From an uncultured bacterium (lineage in GTDB: Bacteria > Cyanobacteriota > Vampirovibrionia > Gastranaerophilales > Gastranaerophilaceae), in the NCBI GenBank assembly GCA_900550295.1, contig URRM01000038.1, positions 1-14,950 of the forward strand: a stretch of 14,950 nt of DNA, given 5' to 3'. The position numbers were made by a program, and so were the translations under genes. Positions 1 through 6,571 of this stretch are shown here, in pieces; position 1 is the stretch's first letter; each line of letters opens with the position of its first letter. The notes under the pieces are model-generated. The model had not been told where the DNA came from. It made no database searches and saw only the letters and a list, made by a program, of their open reading frames with translations.

Positions 1-675
1 CTTGCTGAAACCCTAATTGTAATGGGTATTATTGGTGTGGTTGCAGCGTTGACTATTCCCAACTTAAATTCTTCAACTGCAGACAAAGAAAAGGTTGCGA
101 AACTTCAAAAGATATATTCAAATCTTAACGATGCATTTGGTAGAGCTGAAGCTGTGTATGGTCCGTTTGCAGAATGGCCGGATGATGTATCTGTTTTCTT
201 TGATCGCTTGGGTGATTTTTTTAAAATGACGAAAAAGAATGAGTCTTATCCGGTAACACAAAAGTATTTAAATGGTACCGCTGATAGGTTTTTGGCTTTT
301 CCAGGTTATTATTATGTTTTACCTGATGGGGCTGTAATAATTGGAGAATCATCTGCTGATGAAGCAACCGGAGATGATCATACAATGGATATCCTTATAG
401 ATTTAGACGGTGTGAACAAAGGTCCTGGAATATACGGCAAAGACTTGTTTGTATTTAACGCCTATAGCCTGGAAAATAGAGGTATACGTCCTTATGGTGA
501 AGAAGATACTAACAGTAATTTGACAAATTTAAAAAATGATTGTTTTAAATTAGGTGTAACTTGTTCAAGTTGGGTAATCAAAAATGGAAATATGGATTAT
601 TTGAAAGCTGACAGAACAGGAAAATGCCCTAATGGAAAAACTTTGGATATAACAACTAATATAACTTGTAAATAA
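1..675 (+). CDS. Type IV pilin-like / type II secretion pseudopilin, 5' truncated
   Basis: The frame is open from base 1, so the true start (a short basic leader ending in a prepilin-peptidase site) lies upstream of the window. The first visible residues, LAETLIVMGIIGVVAALTIP, match mature pilin positions 3 onward. The Glu at visible residue 3 is the conserved Glu5 that pairs with the N-methylated Phe1. This hydrophobic helix holds the protein in the inner membrane before assembly. The rest is a globular domain of about 200 residues with four cysteines (visible residues 181, 188, 209, 223) that could form two disulfides. A C-terminal WVIKNGNMDYLK segment is one I associate with an expanded pseudopilin-like family in gut Melainabacteria. 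The role is probably a minor pilin or secretion pseudopilin; the exact system cannot be told from this gene alone. The ATG at 22 lies inside the membrane helix and is not a plausible start. Confidence 0.85.
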   Translation, partial: LAETLIVMGIIGVVAALTIPNLNSSTADKEKVAKLQKIYSNLNDAFGRAEAVYGPFAEWPDDVSVFFDRLGDFFKMTKKNESYPVTQKYLNGTADRFLAFPGYYYVLPDGAVIIGESSADEATGDDHTMDILIDLDGVNKGPGIYGKDLFVFNAYSLENRGIRPYGEEDTNSNLTNLKNDCFKLGVTCSSWVIKNGNMDYLKADRTGKCPNGKTLDITTNITCK

Positions 676-706
676 AATTGCTAAAATTTAGCTAAAGTTT
701 AGATTT

Positions 707-752
707 GTCCGTAAAAATACGTACGTATTTTTACGTCTGTAATTTTACGGAC
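707..752. repeat. Nested inverted repeats with a 24-base perfect palindrome
   Basis: Bases 711-734 are a perfect 24-base palindrome (GTAAAAATAC, then GTAC, then GTATTTTTAC). A competing outer inverted repeat pairs 707-716 (GTCCGTAAAA) with 743-752 (TTTTACGGAC), so the RNA could fold in two mutually exclusive ways. It lies 32 bases after the pilin stop. There is no run of T after either arm, so it is not a classical intrinsic terminator. It could still protect the 3' end of the pilin mRNA, bind a dimeric regulator, or be a small palindromic repeat element. Confidence 0.6.
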
Positions 753-756
753 ACAG

Positions 757-834
757 ACCGCAAATTAGTTGTAATAGTTGAAGAATAGCTTCTGAAATCG
801 TCAAGTGACAGAAATAACGTGCGATTTGAGCGGT
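757..834 (+). ncRNA. Possible structured RNA between the pilin and FAD-enzyme genes
   Basis: ACCGC at 757-761 can pair with GCGGT at 830-834. The adjacent AAAT at 762-765 can pair with ATTT at 824-827 across a two-base bulge. Alternatively, AAATCG at 795-800 pairs with CGATTT at 822-827. The stretch has no ORF and its base composition is less A/T-skewed than its flanks. I do not recognise an RNA family. The pairing is modest and could be chance. Confidence 0.2.
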
Positions 835-868
835 GACTTAAAAATAAAAAATAAATAGATTTTTATTG

Positions 869-874
869 TATAAT
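869..874 (+). promoter_or_regulatory. Consensus -10 box (TATAAT) placed for a leaderless mRNA
   Basis: A perfect TATAAT ends six bases before the ATG at 881, so transcription from the usual position would start at or next to the A of the start codon. No Shine-Dalgarno sequence precedes the ATG. No good -35 box is visible about 17 bases upstream, where the DNA is a run of A. The same arrangement recurs before the gene at 6572. Confidence 0.55.
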
Positions 875-880
875 TGAATT

Positions 881-2338
881 ATGACAAAACGAGAAAAGAC
901 AGCATTAATAATTGGTGCAGGTCCTGCGGGGCTTACAGCCGCTTATGAACTTTTAACAAAGACAGATGATGTGAAACCCGTTATATTAGAGGAATTGGAC
1001 TGTGTCGGCGGAATCTCAAGAACAGTCTTCTTTGAGGGCAATGGAATCGATATCGGCGGACATCGAATGTTCTCGAAAAGCCCATTAATACTGGATTTAT
1101 GGGAAACATTCTTACCAAAAGATAAAAATCCTGATGAAGAAGATGCTGTAATGATGACCAGACAACGCTTTTCAGAGATTTTATACTCCCGAAAACTGTT
1201 CAATTATCCGATTAGTATGTCATTTAAGACTTTTAAGAATATGGGGCTAAAACGCACTATTAAAGCAGGTTTTAGCTATTTGAAATCTTGCTTAAAAAAA
1301 CGAGTAGAAATTACCTTGGAAGACTTTATGATAAACCGTTTTGGGCAAGTTTTGTATGAGATGTTTTTTGAAAAATACACCGAAAAGGTCTGGGGGCGCC
1401 ATCCTCGAGATATTTCAAAAGAATGGGGCGAACAGAGAATTAAGGGCTTATCCTTGATTAAAGCCGTTTTGAATGCATTTCACCTGACAAAAAAGAAAGA
1501 AACAACCTTAATAGACGAGTTTTTATACCCAAAATACGGATGTGGACAGCTTTGGAACCTGATGCTTGATGAAATTACCAGACTTGGCGGTGAAATTCAT
1601 TATCGTTCAAAGGTTTTAGGGTTCGAAAATGATGAAAATTCAATTAAATCCGTGAAAATCGAATATAACGGCGAAATTCAATCATATCAAGCTGATTACG
1701 TATTTTCATCAATGCCTGTTAAAGATTTAGTTGCCGGATTACAAAATCAACCGGAGCAAGTTAATGATGTCGCAAAAGCATTGCCATACCGAGATTATAT
1801 GCTTGTTGGGCTTTACGTAGATGATATAAATCTAAAAGAAAATGAAAAAATTACAAAAGACTGCTGGATTTATATTCAAGAAGATGACGTAAAAGTAGGC
1901 AGGATGCAGATTATGAACAATTGGTCACCTTATCTTGTAAAGGATAAAAACAAAGTCTTCATAAGCCTTGAATACTTCTGTAATGAAGGTGACAGCTATT
2001 GGAATATGTCTGACAAAGAGTTTATCAATTTTTCAATTGATGAGGTTGTAAAATTAGGAATTGTCGACAAAAATAAGGTTATTTCTTCTACCAGATTAAA
2101 GGTGAAAAAGGCGTATCCGGCGTATTTTGCCTCGTATGAGCAGTTTGATATTGTAAGAGAACAACTGGACAAATTTGATAACCTTTATTGCATTGGTAGA
2201 AACGGTCAACATCGATACAATAATATGGATCACTCGATGCTTACTGCAATTGAAGCGGTTAAAATCCTTAAAGGTCAGTCAAATCGAGAAAATTTATGGA
2301 ATATAAATACGGAAAAAGAATATCATGAAAGTAAATAA
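881..2338 (+). CDS. FAD/NAD(P)-binding amine-oxidase-like oxidoreductase
   Basis: A 485-residue cytosolic flavoprotein-like enzyme. The N-terminal Rossmann dinucleotide-binding motif is GAGPAG at residues 12-17, with acidic residues EE at 37-38 where the FAD ribose ligand is expected, GG at 43-44, and GIDIGGHRMF at 55-64. Near the C terminus, IGRNGQHRYNNMDHSM is the second FAD-contacting segment. This places it in the protoporphyrinogen-oxidase / UDP-galactopyranose-mutase-like superfamily, but the subfamily and substrate are not readable from sequence. Members of this type often sit in polysaccharide or lipid-linked sugar loci. The next gene, a GT-C membrane protein overlapping by 14 bases, fits that and suggests translational coupling. 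No Shine-Dalgarno precedes the ATG, and a -10 box six bases upstream suggests leaderless translation. An FAD role is well supported; a sugar-pathway role is inference from context. Confidence 0.85.
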   Translation: MTKREKTALIIGAGPAGLTAAYELLTKTDDVKPVILEELDCVGGISRTVFFEGNGIDIGGHRMFSKSPLILDLWETFLPKDKNPDEEDAVMMTRQRFSEILYSRKLFNYPISMSFKTFKNMGLKRTIKAGFSYLKSCLKKRVEITLEDFMINRFGQVLYEMFFEKYTEKVWGRHPRDISKEWGEQRIKGLSLIKAVLNAFHLTKKKETTLIDEFLYPKYGCGQLWNLMLDEITRLGGEIHYRSKVLGFENDENSIKSVKIEYNGEIQSYQADYVFSSMPVKDLVAGLQNQPEQVNDVAKALPYRDYMLVGLYVDDINLKENEKITKDCWIYIQEDDVKVGRMQIMNNWSPYLVKDKNKVFISLEYFCNEGDSYWNMSDKEFINFSIDEVVKLGIVDKNKVISSTRLKVKKAYPAYFASYEQFDIVREQLDKFDNLYCIGRNGQHRYNNMDHSMLTAIEAVKILKGQSNRENLWNINTEKEYHESK

Positions 2339-3746
2339 AACCGCTATTATTGCTATTTTTCTTTTTGCTATAATCACGCTATTGCGTGTTTTTAACCATA
2401 TTCCCTGGTATGACGAGGCTCATGCTTGGACTATAGCGGAGCAATTAAACCCTGTAGATATGTTTTGGTATGTAAAATCAGAGGGGCATTTGTTTTTGTG
2501 GTCATTGCTTTTGATGCCTTTTGCAAAGACTAATTTTTTGTATCCGAATTCAATGTTGTTGTTAAATTGGATATTCTGTTTAGGGGCCGTATGCCTGTTG
2601 TGGTGGAAAGCGCCGTTTAATAATTGGATAAAGTTTTTGATAACTTTTTCATTTCCGTTTTTAGCTTGTTATTCAGTTGTGGCAAGGTGTTACGCTATTG
2701 GTATATTACTGTTATTTGCCTTAACTGCTTTATATAAAGATAAATTGAACCATCCGGTCTTGTATTCAATATTACTCGTTTTATGCGCAAATACAAGTGT
2801 TATAGCTTTGTTTGGTGCGACTATATTTGGTATTTTATTTTTATACGATTGGTATCAAGAAAAGCCAAAAGTTGAGGAAAAAAGCCTAATTTTAAGTGGG
2901 TTGATATTGCTATTTGGCATTATTATTGTTGGGTTACAGGTTTTTACAATAGATTATAGTATAATTGTAGAACGAGCACCTGATGCTCCACCCTTATTGC
3001 TAAGAAATATTTTTATTTATCACAACTTTATTGTGAATACTGCATTACTGGTAATATTTGCTATTCCTTTGTTTTGGTATATCGCAAGTTCAAAAAAGGT
3101 TCTATTCTTTTTAATTACGATATACACAATGTTGTTTTACCTCGTATTTGCTCGTTATGGAGCTAATTTTTGGCATTCATATTTCTTTTATATTTATTTG
3201 ATAATCGCATTGTGGCTGGTTGAAGTGTTAAAATCGGTTAAATCAAAGCTTAGAACACTTGCATTAGTGATTTTTGCCATAATTTCAATCTTATTATTCA
3301 GACCAGTAATGGAAACTAAAAATTACCAGTATGTTTTTAATAATACGGTATCAAAGCAATTGATTCACTTGATAAATAGTGATGAAAAGTTAAAATCTTC
3401 TCAAATATTACATAACAATCCTGAAATTTACACATTATTGCCTTACGCAAAAAAAGATAATTTAAAGTTTAAAAACTATTGTTCATTTGCAAATGATGAC
3501 TACAATTTGCTTTATGTTGTTAAAAACAATGCTTGTGTACGTGGAAACGCAGTAGGACAGGCAATGAAATATCCGGAGATTTTTAAAAATTATTTGAATC
3601 AACCGACATATGCATTTATTAACAAAACAAAAAATCCTAAAATGTCTTCAACATTGGTTTTAGGTTCTGATTTTGTAATTTATTTTTCAAAATATAAATG
3701 CAGTGATGAATACTGTTTTTGGAGGGTTGATTTACTACAAAAATAA
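2325..3746 (+). CDS. Polytopic GT-C glycosyltransferase-like membrane protein, copy 1
   Basis: A 473-residue protein with about ten hydrophobic segments between residues 5 and 325 and a hydrophilic C-terminal domain of about 145 residues. The first membrane helix is followed by HIPWYDEAHAW, with acidic pair D30-E31. That fits the first-loop acidic motif of GT-C enzymes of the ArnT/PMT (GT39) type, which move sugar from a polyprenyl-phosphate carrier to an acceptor outside the inner membrane. Other marked segments are VVARCYAIGI, ANTSVIALF and FWHSYFFYIYL. All recur in the gene at 6572, showing that the two are paralogues. Its ATG lies inside the end of the FAD-enzyme gene, so expression is probably coupled. 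Sugar and acceptor are unknown. GT-C membership is a motif-based inference; the paralogy is directly visible. Confidence 0.75.
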   Translation: MKVNKTAIIAIFLFAIITLLRVFNHIPWYDEAHAWTIAEQLNPVDMFWYVKSEGHLFLWSLLLMPFAKTNFLYPNSMLLLNWIFCLGAVCLLWWKAPFNNWIKFLITFSFPFLACYSVVARCYAIGILLLFALTALYKDKLNHPVLYSILLVLCANTSVIALFGATIFGILFLYDWYQEKPKVEEKSLILSGLILLFGIIIVGLQVFTIDYSIIVERAPDAPPLLLRNIFIYHNFIVNTALLVIFAIPLFWYIASSKKVLFFLITIYTMLFYLVFARYGANFWHSYFFYIYLIIALWLVEVLKSVKSKLRTLALVIFAIISILLFRPVMETKNYQYVFNNTVSKQLIHLINSDEKLKSSQILHNNPEIYTLLPYAKKDNLKFKNYCSFANDDYNLLYVVKNNACVRGNAVGQAMKYPEIFKNYLNQPTYAFINKTKNPKMSSTLVLGSDFVIYFSKYKCSDEYCFWRVDLLQK

Positions 3747-3843
3747 TTATTAAGAATGTTACAAAAATGGGCGAAATTTGCACTCCAACTAGCAAAAAAC
3801 ATGGTTTTGGATACTTTAATACTATGTGTAGGTCTATAAAAAT

Positions 3844-3848
3844 AGAGG
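3844..3848 (+). promoter_or_regulatory. Ribosome binding site AGAGG of the DHH gene
   Basis: AGAGG ends three bases before the ATG at 3852 and six bases before an in-frame GTG at 3855. The spacing fits GTG at least as well as ATG, so the true start may be one codon later. The protein would differ only by the first residue. A weak -10-like TACTAT lies upstream at 3820-3825 without a clear -35. Confidence 0.4.
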
Positions 3849-3851
3849 CAA

Positions 3852-6281
3852 ATGGTGAGAATTAATCCAATCTCAAGCAATAATGTAGTTAATTTACAAC
3901 AAGTAAAAAATAATCAAAGAGTTAAATTAGGTAATGTATCTGATGTAGTAAGCCTTTCAAAGAATACAATCGGTATAGAACGTCAAGGTAAAAATCTTCA
4001 CGTTTCTTTTACCGGCAAATTTGCTGATCCTATTGATGCAGGTGTGCAATTCAAAATTGCAGGTGTAACTCGTCACCAAAAAGGTATGTCAGGTGCTCAT
4101 GCGGAGGCAACAGACGATAATTTAGTAAAACTTGCTAAATCGGATTGGAAAGACGGTCAAAAACTTGATTATTCTTATGATGAATTAACAAAAACCTTGT
4201 CTTTAAAAGATCCTAACTATGGTGAAATTGGTACTGTACCAACTCCTGTTGCTGAAAAATTTATGAATGTTATAAATACAGATAAAGATAACTTTCAATT
4301 TGAATTATCAAACGTAACAGGTGGTATGACATCTGATTTTCCTATTATTGCAGCAAAAGCAAATTTAAAATATGTAGGTAAGGATGATAAAGTAAAAGAA
4401 AATGCAAGAGCTGAATTCAATGCAATGATGGATTCTAAAGATGCAAAAGTTTCATCTTCTGTTACTCCTTATCAACCAAAGTTCTCACCAAAACAAGTTT
4501 TAGAAACAATCTTTGATGTAGAAGGTAAAAGAAACGGTTTAGGCGAAGTTAGAAAAATCAAAGATGCTGTAGATACAATAGTTAAAGAATTACAAGATCC
4601 TAAAAATAAAAATATCTTAGTCGTAGGACATTGTTCTCCTGATGGTGATGCTGTTGGTTGTGTAATAGGTATGACCTCTGCATTAAAGGGTGCATATCCT
4701 GACAGAAACGTTGATGCATCAATTGATGATGATATTCCAAATTCATTCATTCATGTTCCGGGTGTAGAAGATATTAAACGCCCATACAATGCAAAAGCTG
4801 TAAATTCAGTTAAAAAGAATATTGAATTATTAGAAAAAAGTTCAGATCCTGCAGCAAAACAACAAATTGAGATGTTGAACAAAGAAATTGAACGTTTGCA
4901 AGATAAATCAAAATTATTCGATCCTAACACAGTTGATGGTGGCGAAGCTAAAAAATATGATTTAGTTATTATGGTTGATATTCCAACTTCAGGACGTTCA
5001 AGCAGAGCATACAAACAATATTTTGAAAATGCAGGTAAGACAATATTTATTGATCATCACCCATTAAAACAAGCAGAATGGGCTGATTCAAAAGAAAAAT
5101 TGGGTTTTGATATGGGCAAGGCTATTCAAGAAAAATTAGCTTTGGTTGTAGATTCAGTTCCTGCTGCTACTCAAATTGTTACCGCAGTTTGTGACAAAGC
5201 CGGTATGCTAGGTGAAATGTTTAAAAATTCAGCAGAAAATGCTAAAAAATTCGTAGCAGGTATTGTTGCTGGTACTCAAACAGATACTTGCGGTTATAAA
5301 AATCAAGCAAATTATCATCCTTCAGAAGCAAGATTGCCTCAATCTCAAAAAGCAAATTACTATCCTGAAGGTATGTCTAACTATTTAATGGATAAATTAG
5401 ATGGCGATATTAACAAGAAATGGATGAGGGAAAACTTATTCTATGAATTACCAAACAAACCTTTAACAAACAACTTAGGTCCAAAAGATGCGGTATTAAA
5501 AATGGCTTTACGAGGCCGTGAAATGTATCCTGAAATTGGCTTAGGCATTATGAAGGTTAGATATGATGTTATGGAAAATATCTTGAACGAAGCTAAAAAA
5601 CAAGATAAAGATGTCACTATGACTGATGTTTACAATTCATTCAAAAATTCAGAAGTAAATGCAGCATTGAAAGCTGATCCTAAATTTACAAAATCTAATC
5701 CAAATCCGATAACAGATGCAGAGAAAGCAGCTGAAACATATCGTTCAACATATGATTCAGACAGAGTTGCTGTATTTATGGCTCAAAACCAAAAACAAGG
5801 TACATTAAATAAATTCTCTCAAATCGCTGATAAAAATATGATTAGTTTTTCATTCCGCTCTGGTGGAAAAACTAATGCAGCTCAAGTTTTAGCAACTGTA
5901 TTTGGCGGTGGCGGTCACGCAGCAGCAGCCGGTGCAAATATTTCAATGAAAGATTTAAACTTTAATTCTAAATTGGTAGTAAAAGTTGACGGTCAAGTTG
6001 CAAACGATGCAAAAACAATTTATGATGCTGCTAACAACAACGTAAATGTATCAAATAACAATAAGATTAATTTCAAAGATAAATCAAGAATGATGAAGAA
6101 AATCGAAATTGAAATGAGTCAAGATGGTACAGGTAGAACTTGTTCTGAATTAATTAAAGATGTTTTAACAGAAATCAGAAAAGCAAATCCTGCTCCTCAA
6201 CAACAAAGACCTCGTTATCCATATCCTCAAAGAGTTGCAGATAACGTAATTCAATTTCCAAAACAAGTAGCAAATAACTAA
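3852..6281 (+). CDS. Large DHH/DHHA1-family phosphoesterase-like protein
   Basis: An 809-residue protein built around a DHH phosphoesterase core of the NrnA / cyclic-dinucleotide phosphodiesterase type. Visible motifs are GHCSPDGDAVG (259-269), VDIPTSGR (375-382), the signature DHH (401-403), VAGTQTDTCGYK (472-483) and the DHHA1 glycine motif GGGGHAAAAG (685-694). The usual metal-binding His and Asp positions all appear present, so activity is plausible. NrnA-like enzymes are about 310-340 residues, so this one is far longer. It has an N-terminal region of about 210 residues carrying VSFTGKF, a charged insert at about 305-370 (possible coiled coil), a long insert at about 484-640, and a Pro/Gln-rich tail (779-804). 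No signal peptide or membrane segment is visible. The substrate (nanoRNA, pAp or cyclic dinucleotide) cannot be told. It forms its own unit, closed by a terminator, between two GT-C paralogues. Confidence 0.85.
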   Translation: MVRINPISSNNVVNLQQVKNNQRVKLGNVSDVVSLSKNTIGIERQGKNLHVSFTGKFADPIDAGVQFKIAGVTRHQKGMSGAHAEATDDNLVKLAKSDWKDGQKLDYSYDELTKTLSLKDPNYGEIGTVPTPVAEKFMNVINTDKDNFQFELSNVTGGMTSDFPIIAAKANLKYVGKDDKVKENARAEFNAMMDSKDAKVSSSVTPYQPKFSPKQVLETIFDVEGKRNGLGEVRKIKDAVDTIVKELQDPKNKNILVVGHCSPDGDAVGCVIGMTSALKGAYPDRNVDASIDDDIPNSFIHVPGVEDIKRPYNAKAVNSVKKNIELLEKSSDPAAKQQIEMLNKEIERLQDKSKLFDPNTVDGGEAKKYDLVIMVDIPTSGRSSRAYKQYFENAGKTIFIDHHPLKQAEWADSKEKLGFDMGKAIQEKLALVVDSVPAATQIVTAVCDKAGMLGEMFKNSAENAKKFVAGIVAGTQTDTCGYKNQANYHPSEARLPQSQKANYYPEGMSNYLMDKLDGDINKKWMRENLFYELPNKPLTNNLGPKDAVLKMALRGREMYPEIGLGIMKVRYDVMENILNEAKKQDKDVTMTDVYNSFKNSEVNAALKADPKFTKSNPNPITDAEKAAETYRSTYDSDRVAVFMAQNQKQGTLNKFSQIADKNMISFSFRSGGKTNAAQVLATVFGGGGHAAAAGANISMKDLNFNSKLVVKVDGQVANDAKTIYDAANNNVNVSNNNKINFKDKSRMMKKIEIEMSQDGTGRTCSELIKDVLTEIRKANPAPQQQRPRYPYPQRVADNVIQFPKQVANN

Positions 6282-6285
6282 TAAC

Positions 6286-6316
6286 AAAAGTCGGTTTAAA
6301 TACCGACTTTTATTTT
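6286..6316 (+). terminator. Intrinsic terminator after the DHH gene
   Basis: A 10-base stem pairs 6286-6295 (AAAAGTCGGT) with 6302-6311 (ACCGACTTTT) around a six-base loop. It is followed by a T-rich tail (TATTTT). It begins five bases after the DHH stop codon and should end that transcript. Confidence 0.85.
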
Positions 6317-6318
6317 AT

Positions 6319-6549
6319 GTGTTCAAAAAATTTGGCTCATTTCTTTTACAGAATTATAAAAGATTAGATACTTTATACAAAAATAAGAGCTATTTCCTTT
6401 TGTCTTCAGTTATATTTAATGGAATGAACGATGAATTAATAATTCCAAACGAAAACAAATTCGCAGAGTTTATTAAATTAAAATTTTATAAAAGATTTCA
6501 CGTGGATTCCTTTAACTATTATTTTTATAAAATGGAAAAAGTGAATTGA
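6319..6549 (+). pseudogene. Probable C-terminal remnant of a GT-C paralogue
   Basis: A 76-residue open frame that begins with GTG only three bases after the terminator tail and lacks a ribosome binding site, so it is probably not a gene. Its translation resembles the extreme C terminus of the GT-C protein at 6572. NYKRLDTLYKNKSYF lines up with EYKYLDAYYKRNNNTYI, sharing YK, LD, YK, N and Y. Its end, DSFNYYFYKMEKVN, resembles DSSIYKIEKQK. The remnant ends 22 bases before the full-length paralogue starts, as expected if a third tandem copy lost its first 80% or so. The alignment is by eye over a short, low-complexity stretch. The alternative is a small orphan gene, or chance. Confidence 0.45.
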
Positions 6550-6556
6550 AATTTTG

Positions 6557-6565
6557 TGGTAGAAT
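6557..6565 (+). promoter_or_regulatory. Extended -10 promoter placed for a leaderless mRNA
   Basis: TG, one base, then TAGAAT (6560-6565) forms an extended -10 element. It ends six bases before the ATG at 6572, so the expected transcription start falls on the start codon. There is no Shine-Dalgarno. An extended -10 needs no strong -35, and none is seen. The spacing is identical to that before the gene at 881. Confidence 0.55.
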
Positions 6566-6571
6566 TTTTAT

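Noticed and set aside
881..2338. Calling the FAD enzyme a UDP-galactopyranose mutase (glf) or protoporphyrinogen oxidase
   Set aside because: Only the general FAD-binding features are visible. The length (485) exceeds typical Glf (about 370-390), and no substrate-specific motif could be confirmed.
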